From the NCBI RefSeq assembly GCF_019396345.1, contig NZ_JAHKRM010000002.1, positions 124,001 to 188,000 on the forward strand: DNA of 64,000 nucleotides. Direction: 5' to 3'. A model generated the notes under the pieces. That model did not search any database and was not told the DNA's origin. It saw only the letters and a list, made by a program, of their open reading frames with translations. This document shows, one piece after another, positions 33,565 to 41,801 of the stretch (the stretch's first letter is position 1; each line of letters begins with the position of its first letter). Source of the stretch: Nonomuraea guangzhouensis (GTDB lineage: Bacteria > Actinomycetota > Actinomycetes > Streptosporangiales > Streptosporangiaceae). Made by a program: the position numbers and the translations under genes.

Positions 33565-34859
33565 CAGCCGTTGAGGATCTTCTTGACGTCCGCCGCGGCC
33601 TCCCGGAGCGCCTGAGCGGAGCCGACCTTCTTGTTGAGCGCCTGCTCCAGGTGCTTGGCCATGGTGTCGCGGATCTGCGTCCAGCCCGGCACGTTGGGGT
33701 TGGGGCGGAAGTGGCCGGCCTGCTGGACGAAGGCCTGGATGACCGGGCTGGCCTTGACGTACGCGCTGCCGGCCGCCGAGACGCGCGCCGGGATGGCCCC
33801 GATGCCCTGGGTGTACTCCAGGCTCGTGGCCGGGGAGATCATGTACGAGATGAACTTCCAGGCCAGGTCCTTCTGCCGGCTGTCCTTGTTGATCATCAAC
33901 CCGGGGCCCGCCCCGCCGACGGCGACACCCTGGGACGCGCCCTCGAACGCGGGCACCGGCATCACCCGCACGTCGAGCTCGGGCTTGGCCTTGACCACCT
34001 GCTGGACGATCTGCGGCGCCAGCACGGTCATCGAGGCGTCTCCGGTGACGAGCGGCTGCTGCGCGATCGGCAGGTCCTGGTAGTTGACGCCAAGCTGGTT
34101 CGCCACGGCGTCGGGTCCCTGGTAGACGGAGACGAAGTAGTCGAGTGCCTTGATCCCGGCCGGCGAGTCGAACGTGACGTTCTTGCCGTCGGCGCTGACC
34201 TGCGCGCCGCCGGCGGAGCCGAGCAGACCGGCGAACGTCTGCTGGCGCCCGATCGGATGGCTGGGCAGCAGCAGCCCGGCATGCGTGATCTTGTCACCGT
34301 CGCGCTCGGTCAGCTTCTTCGCGGCCTCCTTGACGGCCTCCCAGGTGGCAGGCGGCTTGCCGGGGTCGAGTCCCGCCTTGGTGAAGTCGCCGGCCCGGTA
34401 GGCGATGAGGTTGCCCTGCATGGACAGCGGCATCAGGTACTGGGTGCCGCCCACCTGGCCGCCGGGCAGGGCGTTCGCCAGGTCGTCGCGGTCCTTCTGG
34501 CTCAGCGTGGCCACGTCGGCCGTCAGCGGTTCGAGCCGGTCGTTGGTCACGAAGTCGGCGACCGCGGCCGGGCCGTGGCCGAACACGTCGGGGGCCGTCC
34601 CGGCGGCGAAGGCGGCGTTGAGCTTGGTCGACAGGTCCGGCCAGTCGAGGAAGGTGACCTTGACCTTGGCGCCGGTCTCCTTCTCGAACCTGGGCACGAT
34701 GGTCTTGGTGACCAGGTCGATCTCGGTCTGGTTCGTACCGGGGAACCAGACGGCGATGGCGTTGTCGGCGGGCTCGGCGGCGTCCTGCGCGGGGGCTCCG
34801 CCGAGCCCGCAGCCGGCGAGCAGCGCGAGCCCGGCCCACCAGGCGTTCCTACTTTTCAT
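33564..34859 (-). CDS. Sugar ABC transporter solute-binding lipoprotein, family 1
   Basis: 431 aa with lipobox LLAGCG; AGGAGAAAG lies just before the ATG. The AIAVWFPGTNQTEIDLVTKTIVPRFEKETGAKVKV opening and GTAPDVFGHGPAAVADF are typical of carbohydrate receptors. It is the first gene of an operon with two permeases, an FAD oxidoreductase and a secreted beta-helix protein. A LacI-type site overlaps its promoter region and matches the one before the adjacent lacI gene. The ligand is probably a pectic oligosaccharide (inference). Confidence 0.92.
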   Translation of the reverse strand: MKSRNAWWAGLALLAGCGLGGAPAQDAAEPADNAIAVWFPGTNQTEIDLVTKTIVPRFEKETGAKVKVTFLDWPDLSTKLNAAFAAGTAPDVFGHGPAAVADFVTNDRLEPLTADVATLSQKDRDDLANALPGGQVGGTQYLMPLSMQGNLIAYRAGDFTKAGLDPGKPPATWEAVKEAAKKLTERDGDKITHAGLLLPSHPIGRQQTFAGLLGSAGGAQVSADGKNVTFDSPAGIKALDYFVSVYQGPDAVANQLGVNYQDLPIAQQPLVTGDASMTVLAPQIVQQVVKAKPELDVRVMPVPAFEGASQGVAVGGAGPGLMINKDSRQKDLAWKFISYMISPATSLEYTQGIGAIPARVSAAGSAYVKASPVIQAFVQQAGHFRPNPNVPGWTQIRDTMAKHLEQALNKKVGSAQALREAAADVKKILNG

Positions 34860-34870
34860 GATCTTTCTCC

Positions 34871-34883
34871 TGATTCGTATTAG
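34871..34883. promoter_or_regulatory. LacI-type operator before the second sugar operon
   Basis: TGATTCGTATTAG lies 12 bp upstream of the binding-protein start. It matches 12 of 13 bases of TGATACGTATTAG (35973-35961, minus strand) in front of the adjacent lacI gene. Its complement contains TAATAC, which could be a -10 element 18 bp from GTGAAA, so a bound repressor would block the promoter. Confidence 0.65.
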
Positions 34884-34925
34884 ATTCGCCTCAGCGGCAC
34901 TTTCACGGCTCTGTTTCGGTTTCTC

Positions 34926-35948
34926 TCAGCTGGGCGGGCCGACGGTTCCCGGTGTGAGCGGCGCGCAGGTCACGACCTCGTGCCGGTCCGCCGGTATCCG
35001 GCCGTCGAGCAGGCCGAGCAGCAGCTCCACCGCCCGCGCGCCCATCTCCCGCCGGGGCACGGCGACGTGACTCCACCCGGCGGTCGGACCCGTCACCGGT
35101 GGCAGATCGAGGCAGGCCACCGACAGATCCCCGGGAATCCGGACACCTTCTTCCGCCGCCGCCACGGCGACGGCGCCCGCCAGCTCAAAGCTCTCGACGA
35201 CCAGCGCCGTCGTCCCCGCGTCCAGCAGCTCACGCAGCCACCCGCCGGTCACCGCCTCGGGCGCCAGCAGCGCCTCCGGCCCCCGCAGCCGGGCCCGCCC
35301 GGCGAACTGGCCGAACGCCTCGCGCCGCTCCTCCTGCGGGCCGCGACGCAGCACACCCCCCAGATAGCCCACCCGCGCATGCCCGTACGACGACAGCTCG
35401 TCCACCACGCCCGCGATCGCCGTGGCGTAGTCGGCCGCCACGTACGGCACCTGCGCGCCGGGCACGTCGCGCCGCCCGATGAACACGAACGGGAACCCCT
35501 CGGCCGCGAGCCGGCTCAGCTCCTCGTCCCTGCGCTCCAGCCCGAGGATGATCGCCCCGTCGGCGAGCCGCAGCCGGTTGGTGCCCGAGCCGTAGATGCT
35601 GCGGGTGCCGTCCTCGCGCTGGGTCGAGGCGAACAGGACGAGGTCCTGGCCCATCTCGACGGCCTTCTCCTCGATCCCCGCCAGGAACTCGTGGTAGTAG
35701 TCGTCCGCTCGTACCGGGAAGACCCGCTCGTAGGTGTGCACGCCGATCAGGCCGTTGCGCCCGCCACGCAGCGATCGGCCCGCCACGTCCGGCACATAGC
35801 CCAGCTGCCGCATGGCCTCACGGACCTTCTCCCGCGTGGCCGTGGCTATGCCGTACTCGTCGGCTCTGCCGTTGAGCACGATGGACACCGTCGCCTGGGA
35901 GATCCCGGCGGCTCGCGCGATGTCCCGCTGACTGGGCTTGCCCTTCAT
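34926..35948 (-). CDS. LacI-family transcriptional regulator
   Basis: 340 aa. The N-terminal helix-turn-helix (SQRDIARAAGISQATVSIVLNGR) is followed by the hinge (GRSLRGGRNGLIGVHTYERVF) and a sugar-binding effector domain. It lies directly upstream of the sugar ABC operon in the same orientation. Near-identical 13-bp sites in front of both its own gene and the operon show the likely regulon: autoregulation plus repression of the transporter, with release by a transported sugar (inference from family behaviour). Confidence 0.92.
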   Translation of the reverse strand: MKGKPSQRDIARAAGISQATVSIVLNGRADEYGIATATREKVREAMRQLGYVPDVAGRSLRGGRNGLIGVHTYERVFPVRADDYYHEFLAGIEEKAVEMGQDLVLFASTQREDGTRSIYGSGTNRLRLADGAIILGLERRDEELSRLAAEGFPFVFIGRRDVPGAQVPYVAADYATAIAGVVDELSSYGHARVGYLGGVLRRGPQEERREAFGQFAGRARLRGPEALLAPEAVTGGWLRELLDAGTTALVVESFELAGAVAVAAAEEGVRIPGDLSVACLDLPPVTGPTAGWSHVAVPRREMGARAVELLLGLLDGRIPADRHEVVTCAPLTPGTVGPPS

Positions 35949-35960
35949 TGATGGACCCTT

Positions 35961-35973
35961 CTAATACGTATCA
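35961..35973. promoter_or_regulatory. LacI-type operator before the lacI gene
   Basis: CTAATACGTATCA (TGATACGTATTAG on the other strand) has an ATACGTAT palindromic core, 12 bp before the regulator's start. It is the better palindrome of the two sites and probably the autoregulatory one. Confidence 0.65.
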
Positions 35974-36016
35974 GGCACGAAACCACCCGCGCCGCACAGT
36001 GTCAAGAGGCAGGACG

Positions 36017-36682
36017 TTATCGAGCGGCCGGTTTGACCAGGCCGCAGTCGTAGGACAGGACGACCACCTGGGCGCGGCTGGTCAGGCCCAGCTTGGCCAT
36101 CAGGCGGTTGAGGTGGGTCTTGACGGTGCCCTCGCTCACCGACAGCCGCTCGGCGATCTCCCTGTTGGACAGGGCGTGGCCGACCAGGCCGAGCACCTCG
36201 GTCTCGCGGCTGGTGAGACGGTCCAGAGCCGGCGGCGGGGACACGGGGGCCTCCTGCGGCGGGGCGGCGAACGCCTCGATCAGCCGCTTGGTGGCGATCG
36301 GGGCCAGCAGGATGTCACCGGAGGCGACCGTGTGGATGGCGGCGATCAGTCGCTCGGGCGGCGTGTCCTTGAGCAGGAAGCCGCTGGCGCCCAGGCGCAG
36401 CGCGTTGAAGACGTACTCGTCCAGGTCGAACGTGGTGAGGATGAGCACCTTGGGCGGCGTGCTCTCGGCGGCGGCCAGGATCCGCTCGGTGGCGGTGATG
36501 CCGCTGATGCCCGGCATCCGGATGTCCATCAGGATCACCTCGGGCCTGACGGCGGCGGCCAGCCGGACGGCCTCCTCCCCGTCGGCGGCCTCGCCCACCA
36601 CCTCCAGGCCCGCCGCGCGCAGCAGCGCGGCCAGACCGGCACGGATGAGCACCTGATCGTCGACCACGAGCACTCTGATCAT
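36017..36682 (-). CDS. NarL/LuxR-type response regulator
   Basis: 221 aa from the ATG at 36682, overlapping the kinase stop (ATGA). The receiver domain has the acidic pair DD at 8-9, phospho-acceptor Asp53 (ILMDIRMPG) and the Lys in GFLLKDTPP. A proline-rich linker leads to a LuxR helix-turn-helix (LTSRETEVLGLVGHALSNREIAERLSVSEGTVKTHLNRLM). It is the partner of the histidine kinase encoded just upstream. The target is unknown; LacI and a sugar operon lie downstream. Confidence 0.95.
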   Translation of the reverse strand: MIRVLVVDDQVLIRAGLAALLRAAGLEVVGEAADGEEAVRLAAAVRPEVILMDIRMPGISGITATERILAAAESTPPKVLILTTFDLDEYVFNALRLGASGFLLKDTPPERLIAAIHTVASGDILLAPIATKRLIEAFAAPPQEAPVSPPPALDRLTSRETEVLGLVGHALSNREIAERLSVSEGTVKTHLNRLMAKLGLTSRAQVVVLSYDCGLVKPAAR

Positions 36683-37905
36683 GAGCTCGCTTCTTGGGGC
36701 TGATCGTCGGGCGGGGACAGCGGGAAGATCGCCAGCACCTCGAATCCGCCCAGCGGCAGCGGCCCTGCGGTGATCGTCCCCTGATAGAGCCTGACACGTT
36801 CGGTCATGCCGATCAATCCGTGACCACCAGAACGGGAGCTCCCGGTGGACGCCGTTCCGTCGTCGGTGACGCGTAACGTCAGCGTGGCGGGACTGTACGT
36901 CACCCGGATCTCCACCCTGGCCGGCCCGGCGTGCTTCAGCACGTTGGTCAGGGCCTCCTGGACGATGCGGTAGGCGCACAGGTCCAGGCCGGGCGGCAGC
37001 GGCCTGGACCTTCCCTCGACGACCACCTCGAGCGGCAGCCCGGCCGCGCGGACCCGCTCCGCCAGGGGTTCGAGGCTCTGGAGCCCGGGAGTGGTCGTGT
37101 ACAGCCCTTCGTCCTGGTCGTCGGCCTCGATCCGCAGGATCGACAGCAGCCGCCGCATCTCGGCCAGCGCCTCGTGGGTGGTGTCGGCGATGACCCCCAG
37201 GGTGGCGTGCGCGGTGGCCGGGTCGGACAGGGCGACGTAACGGCCGAGGCCCGCCTGTACGGAGATCACCGACATGTGGTGGGCGACGACGTCGTGCAGT
37301 TCGCGGGCGATCCGGACCCGTTCGTGGGTGACGGCACGGCGGGCGGCGGCGTCGTGCTCCCTGCGGAGCTGGTCGGCCAGCTCCGCGAGTTGCCCGGTAC
37401 GCTCCCCCAGCAGCCGCATGCTCGTGCCCGCGCCCACGGCGCCGGCCGCCACAAGGAGCGACTGCCCGAGGGCCGACCACAGCGCGACGCCGGGCTGGTG
37501 GAGCCCGGCGTGCACCCACTCCGTCACGAGCAGCGCCGCCCCGGCCAGACAGACCGCCGGGGACCGGTGGGCGGCGACGGTGTAGAGGGCCACCAGCGGG
37601 CCCATGTTGTTGAGGACGTAGTGGTAGCCCAGCAGGTGGTAGACCAGCGCCGCCCCGGTGGAGACCACCAGGACGGCGGCCGGCGCCCGCCTGCGCAGGG
37701 CCAGCGGCCCGTTCACCAGCAGGCTCAGCGTCAGGGACAAGGCGTCGGCGGGCCGGCCCTTGCCCGGCTCGTAGATCTCCCACAGCCACGTCCCGACGAC
37801 CAGCGTCAGGGCCAGCGCGCCGTCGAGGAGCAGGGGGTGGACCGCGGACACCCGCCGGACGAGCGATGCGGCGCTGATGTGCATCCGCCACGCTAACTCC
37901 GTCAC
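36679..37905 (-). CDS. Sensor histidine kinase (NarL-partner, HisKA_3 type)
   Basis: 408 aa; an alternative start at MHISAAS (37884) would remove seven residues. Six or so N-terminal hydrophobic segments (to ~170) form a membrane sensor without a large external loop. The dimerisation helix carries His204 in IARELHDVVAHHMS, and the ATPase domain has YRIVQEALTNVLKHA, then VTDDGTA and SGGHGLIGMTERV. It phosphorylates the coupled response regulator. It is divergent from the MASE1 protein gene, with a 139-bp shared upstream region. Confidence 0.93.
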   Translation of the reverse strand: MTELAWRMHISAASLVRRVSAVHPLLLDGALALTLVVGTWLWEIYEPGKGRPADALSLTLSLLVNGPLALRRRAPAAVLVVSTGAALVYHLLGYHYVLNNMGPLVALYTVAAHRSPAVCLAGAALLVTEWVHAGLHQPGVALWSALGQSLLVAAGAVGAGTSMRLLGERTGQLAELADQLRREHDAAARRAVTHERVRIARELHDVVAHHMSVISVQAGLGRYVALSDPATAHATLGVIADTTHEALAEMRRLLSILRIEADDQDEGLYTTTPGLQSLEPLAERVRAAGLPLEVVVEGRSRPLPPGLDLCAYRIVQEALTNVLKHAGPARVEIRVTYSPATLTLRVTDDGTASTGSSRSGGHGLIGMTERVRLYQGTITAGPLPLGGFEVLAIFPLSPPDDQPQEASS

Positions 37906-38044
37906 CGCCCGTAGCGCATCAAACCGGAGGTATACCCCGACTGCCGCAGAAGTTGCAGCAGGTCCAGCGGTCGTCCGACCGGCCCATCCCGTAGCAGAAT
38001 GTCATGGGGGGACGTTTTCGCAGGTGACGGGGAGTGAGACGGCT

Positions 38045-39031
38045 GTGTTGAACATCAATGGGCCCCGGTCACATGTCATGAACGGCTTGCGGGTCCTCGC
38101 CGTCGCGGGCGCCTATTTCGCGGCCGCCAAGGTGGGATTGCAGCAGGAGTTGGTCGGCGGGCAGGTCACGCCGCTCTGGCCGCCGACGGGCATCGCGCTG
38201 GCCTGTCTCCTCATCATGGGCGTCCGATTCTGGCCGGGGATCACTCTCGGCGCGTTCCTGGTCAACCTGTCGCTCGGGCCGACCTTGCCCGCGGTCGTGG
38301 CGATCTCCGTGGGCAACACCCTCGCTCCGGTGTGCGCCTACCTCATGCTCGTCCGGGCGCGGTTCAGCATTGAGCTGGACCGGTTGCGGGACGCGCTGGC
38401 GCTGGTGTTCCTCGGTGCCTTGATCGGGATGGTGATCAGCGCGACGGTGGGCAGTGGCGCGCTCCTGCTCGCCGGTGCGCTGCGGAGCAGTGGCTTCTGG
38501 TCGGCGTGGTCGGTGTGGTGGGCGGGCGACGCGATGGGTGTTCTCGTGATCACCCCCGTTCTGCTGGTGCTGCGCACGCTCCGGCCACCGTGGGACGCTC
38601 CCCTGTCCCGTTGGGTCGAGGCGGTGAGCCTGGCCGTGGGCACGTTCCTCATCACGCTGGTGGCGACGGTGAGCTCCATCAATCTGCTCTTCCTTGTCTT
38701 CCCGTTCCTGATCTGGGCCGCCCTGCGCTTCCAGTTGGCGGGCGCCGCGGCATGCGCGCTGATCGTGTCGACGGTCGCGATCGTCGCGGCCGCCCAGGGT
38801 TCCGGCCCGTTCGCCACGCACGACCTCTTCCTCAACATGGTCACCCTGCAAGCGTTCAACGGGACCGCGTCGCTGACCGCCCTGCTGCTGGCGGCGATCA
38901 TCGCGGAGCGCAATCAAGCTCATGACAAGCTCGAGCAGATATGCGCACGCCTTACTGAGGTCGCCGACCGGGTCGAACGGCACCGGGCCGCGGGCCAACA
39001 GGTGCCGCTCCAACAAAGAACGACGCGATAG
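38045..39031 (+). CDS. MASE1-domain integral membrane protein without output domain
   Basis: 328 aa from a GTG at 38045 with GGGGAG upstream. Eight or so hydrophobic segments begin with AGAYFAAAKVGLQQELVGGQVTPLWPPTGIALA, the MASE1 sensory-domain signature, and WWAGDAMGVLVITPVLL is the second conserved block. MASE1 normally precedes a GGDEF, EAL, PAS or histidine kinase domain. Here only ~45 hydrophilic residues (EQICARLTEVADRVERHRAA, probably helical) follow the last span. It is divergent from a two-component system. It may signal through a partner protein, but that is speculative. Confidence 0.82.
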   Translation: MLNINGPRSHVMNGLRVLAVAGAYFAAAKVGLQQELVGGQVTPLWPPTGIALACLLIMGVRFWPGITLGAFLVNLSLGPTLPAVVAISVGNTLAPVCAYLMLVRARFSIELDRLRDALALVFLGALIGMVISATVGSGALLLAGALRSSGFWSAWSVWWAGDAMGVLVITPVLLVLRTLRPPWDAPLSRWVEAVSLAVGTFLITLVATVSSINLLFLVFPFLIWAALRFQLAGAAACALIVSTVAIVAAAQGSGPFATHDLFLNMVTLQAFNGTASLTALLLAAIIAERNQAHDKLEQICARLTEVADRVERHRAAGQQVPLQQRTTR

Positions 39032-39107
39032 CCCATCGCCACCAAAGTCGACATAAGCTGATTTTTGCCACATGGGTATGTAAAGCCCTGCTGGAGGGAG
39101 CCGCGCG

Positions 39108-39926
39108 ATGGCCCACCAAGAGCCAGCCCCGAGGGGCCGGCGCTCCGTGTTATCAGTGCCGCAGTATGAGGTGATCGAGCGGATCTGTGCGCCACTGTCG
39201 CCCGATCAGGCCCGCCTGCGGGCCGTACCCCTGCCGCTGGGCGGGGTGCGCGTATGGGCGGACCTCGCCGAAGCCGACGGGAAAGGGCCGTCCTGGGTGG
39301 TGCACCAGCGCATGGCTCGGCAGGTGGCCCGGGTCGGCTGGCACGCCGAGGCCACCGCCGAGCGGGTGCTGGTGCAGGGTTGGAGCGCGGCCTGTCTGAA
39401 GCATCGCGTACGGCTGTTGCACGGCGCCCTCACCGGGCGGCTGGCCGACTTCCGGAAGAGCGCCGAACAGGCCGTCGCCACCGCGGTCCGGCTGCACGCC
39501 GAGCAGGAGGACGGCCAGGCCGGCCGGACGGCGATCGTCGCCGCGACGTGCGCGGAGCTGAACGAGCTGCTGCTCTGGCCGCAGCGCCTCGCCGAGCTGG
39601 ACGGCCTGGAGCGCACCTCCCGGTCGCGCCGGCTGCAGCTGCTGCTGGCGCAGGTGACCGGGCTGGAGGCCAAGGTACGCCAGGCCTGTGCCGAGCATGA
39701 GCTGCTGGCCCGGGCCGTGGCGGGCTGGGCCGACGACCACCTCGCCAGCGTCGATGCCGAGCAGGCTCAGCAGCGGGCGTTGGACCAGGCCCGCCCCTGG
39801 CTACGCGCCCTGAACAGGCTCGCGGGCGGGCCGCCGCCGACCGGCTTCACCCGGCGGGCCTCCGGCCTGGCCGAACGCGTCGCCGCGACCGTCACCAACG
39901 GCGACTGGACCGTGGCCGCCTCCTGA
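39108..39926 (+). CDS. Hypothetical protein, all-helical
   Basis: 272 aa, no signal peptide or membrane span and no family recognised. The sequence is rich in Ala, Arg, Leu and Gln, and long helices are predicted by eye from ~95 to 240 (FRKSAEQAVATAVRLHAEQE, LQLLLAQVTGLEAKVRQACAEHELLARAVAGW). The N-terminal ~80 residues contain more beta-like segments (RLRAVPLPLGGVRVWADLAEADG). A GGAGG ribosome site precedes the ATG. It follows the MASE1 gene in the same direction with 76 bp between, so co-transcription is possible but not evident. Confidence 0.75.
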   Translation: MAHQEPAPRGRRSVLSVPQYEVIERICAPLSPDQARLRAVPLPLGGVRVWADLAEADGKGPSWVVHQRMARQVARVGWHAEATAERVLVQGWSAACLKHRVRLLHGALTGRLADFRKSAEQAVATAVRLHAEQEDGQAGRTAIVAATCAELNELLLWPQRLAELDGLERTSRSRRLQLLLAQVTGLEAKVRQACAEHELLARAVAGWADDHLASVDAEQAQQRALDQARPWLRALNRLAGGPPPTGFTRRASGLAERVAATVTNGDWTVAAS

Positions 39927-39938
39927 CGGCTGATCGGC

Positions 39939-41780
39939 CTAGCGCACGTAGATGTTCGGCTGGGCCGGGGTGGACATGCCGTTCCCGAGGAAGTAGCTCG
40001 GGTGCGGCGGCTGGTTGTAGGCGCTGTTCTGCCAGGCGATCGCCACCCGATACTGCGGGTCGTGCATGAGGGTCCACAGCCGCTGCGTCGTGGCGGTGGT
40101 GGTGCTGTAGATCCGCAGCGCCGTCTCCGACGTCGTCGGCCAGACGACCTCCTCGCGCCAGTCACCGAACAGGTCCGCGGACAGCGACGGGGTCGATTTG
40201 GTGCCGTTGTTGGAGTGCACGCCCGAACCGGTGAGCAGGCGGGTGTCGGCGCCGGTGCCGTACTTGTCGATGTGCGTGCCGTCGAGCAGTTCGCGGACCG
40301 GGTCGGCGTCCCACCACACCACGAAGTTGGTCGAGCCGGGCTTGCGGCCGATGTTCGCGCCGGAGGTGTTGTACATCCCGGAGACGGCCGCCGACCACGA
40401 CTCGGCGCCCGCGCTGCCCGCGTACACGTCGGCGGACACGCCGCGCCCGTTGTCGCAGCCGCAGGAGGGGTTCGTCCAGATGACGGCGCCGGTCCGGGCG
40501 TCGACCATCGAGGTGGCGGGCTGGTTGGTGTTCTCGTGCGGCTTGAACACCTCAAGGCCGGAGCGGGCCGGGATCAGGTCGCCGACGTGCAGGGCGTCAC
40601 CGTGGAACAGCCGGGTGTTCCACCGCGGGCTCCCGTTGTCGTCGATCGCCTCCGAGCCGTAGACGATCTCGTGCCGGCCGTCGGCGTCGACGTCCGCGAT
40701 CGACAGCTGGTGGTTGCCCTGCCCTTCGTACTGGGAGCCGGACACGTTGGAGTCGAACGTCCACCGCTGGGTCAGCGCCCCGCTGCGGAAGTCCCAGGCG
40801 GCGAGCACCGTACGCGTGTAGTAGCCCCGCGCCATGATCAGGCTGGGCCGCTGCCCGTCCAGGTACGCCGTACCGGCCAGGAACCGGTCGACCCGGTTGC
40901 CGTAGGAGTCGCCCCAGCTGGACACGGTCCCGCGAGGCGGGTTGTAGGAGACCGTGGACATGGCCGCCCCGGTCTGGCCGTTGAACATGGTCAGATATTC
41001 GGGCCCGGACAGGATGTAGCCGGAGGAGTTGCGGTAGTCAGCGGACGCGGAGCCGATGACCCTGCCGGTGCCGTCCACGCTCCCGTCGGTGGTCTTCATC
41101 GCGACCTCGGACCTGCCGTCGCCGTCGTAGTCGTACACCTGGAACTGGGTGTAGTGCGCCCCGGCCCGGATGTTGCGGCCCAGGTCGATCCGCCACAGGC
41201 GGGTCCCGTTCAGCCGGTACGCGTCCACGAACACGTTCCCGGTGTAGCCGGACTGGGAGTTGTCCTTGGCGTTGGACGGATCCCACTTGAGCACGAACTC
41301 GTAGCGGCCGTCGCCGTCCAGGTCACCCACGCTCGCGTCGTTCGCGCTGTAGGTGTAGGCGACCCCGTCAGGGGTGGTGCCGCCGGCGGGCCGCTGGATC
41401 GGGACGTCCAGGTAACCGTTGGCGAACTGCGTCGCCGCCGCGGAGGGCGCCTGCTCGACGCCGCCGACGACCGCGCGGACGGTGTACGCGGACGTCGCCG
41501 CGGCGCCGGAGTCGAGGTAGTTCGTCGAGTTCGTGATGGGCGAGGAGTTCAGGAGGGTGCCACCTCGGTAGAGGTTGAACCCGGTGCTCATGCTCTCGGT
41601 GCCGAGCAGCCGCCAGGACACCAGGTTGCCGCCGCTGGAATGGACGCTGATCAGGCCGCGATCCAGGTTCTCCACCTGTTTGGCCACGGCGGCGGAGGCG
41701 ACGTTGACGTCCATGGTCCAGGTCAGGGCGAGGACCATGACGAGCACGAGAGAGAGGGAGCACCTTCGTGCGGGAAGCAT
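39939..41780 (-). CDS. Secreted rhamnogalacturonan lyase (PL11)
   Basis: 613 aa with a signal peptide (SLVLVMVLALTWTMDVNVASA). It begins the mature part with QVENLDRGLISVHSSGGNLVSWRLLGTE, then has calcium-binding-like beta-propeller blades such as SVGDLDGDGRYEFVLKWDPSN and VYDYDGDGRSEVAMKTTDG, the hallmark of PL11 lyases that cut rhamnogalacturonan I by beta-elimination. Length (~600) is normal. It lies 21 bp after the arabinanase gene and is transcribed with it. No C-terminal binding module is visible. Confidence 0.93.
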   Translation of the reverse strand: MLPARRCSLSLVLVMVLALTWTMDVNVASAAVAKQVENLDRGLISVHSSGGNLVSWRLLGTESMSTGFNLYRGGTLLNSSPITNSTNYLDSGAAATSAYTVRAVVGGVEQAPSAAATQFANGYLDVPIQRPAGGTTPDGVAYTYSANDASVGDLDGDGRYEFVLKWDPSNAKDNSQSGYTGNVFVDAYRLNGTRLWRIDLGRNIRAGAHYTQFQVYDYDGDGRSEVAMKTTDGSVDGTGRVIGSASADYRNSSGYILSGPEYLTMFNGQTGAAMSTVSYNPPRGTVSSWGDSYGNRVDRFLAGTAYLDGQRPSLIMARGYYTRTVLAAWDFRSGALTQRWTFDSNVSGSQYEGQGNHQLSIADVDADGRHEIVYGSEAIDDNGSPRWNTRLFHGDALHVGDLIPARSGLEVFKPHENTNQPATSMVDARTGAVIWTNPSCGCDNGRGVSADVYAGSAGAESWSAAVSGMYNTSGANIGRKPGSTNFVVWWDADPVRELLDGTHIDKYGTGADTRLLTGSGVHSNNGTKSTPSLSADLFGDWREEVVWPTTSETALRIYSTTTATTQRLWTLMHDPQYRVAIAWQNSAYNQPPHPSYFLGNGMSTPAQPNIYVR

Positions 41781-41801
41781 GCCTGGCTCCAGGGGTGAGG
41801 G

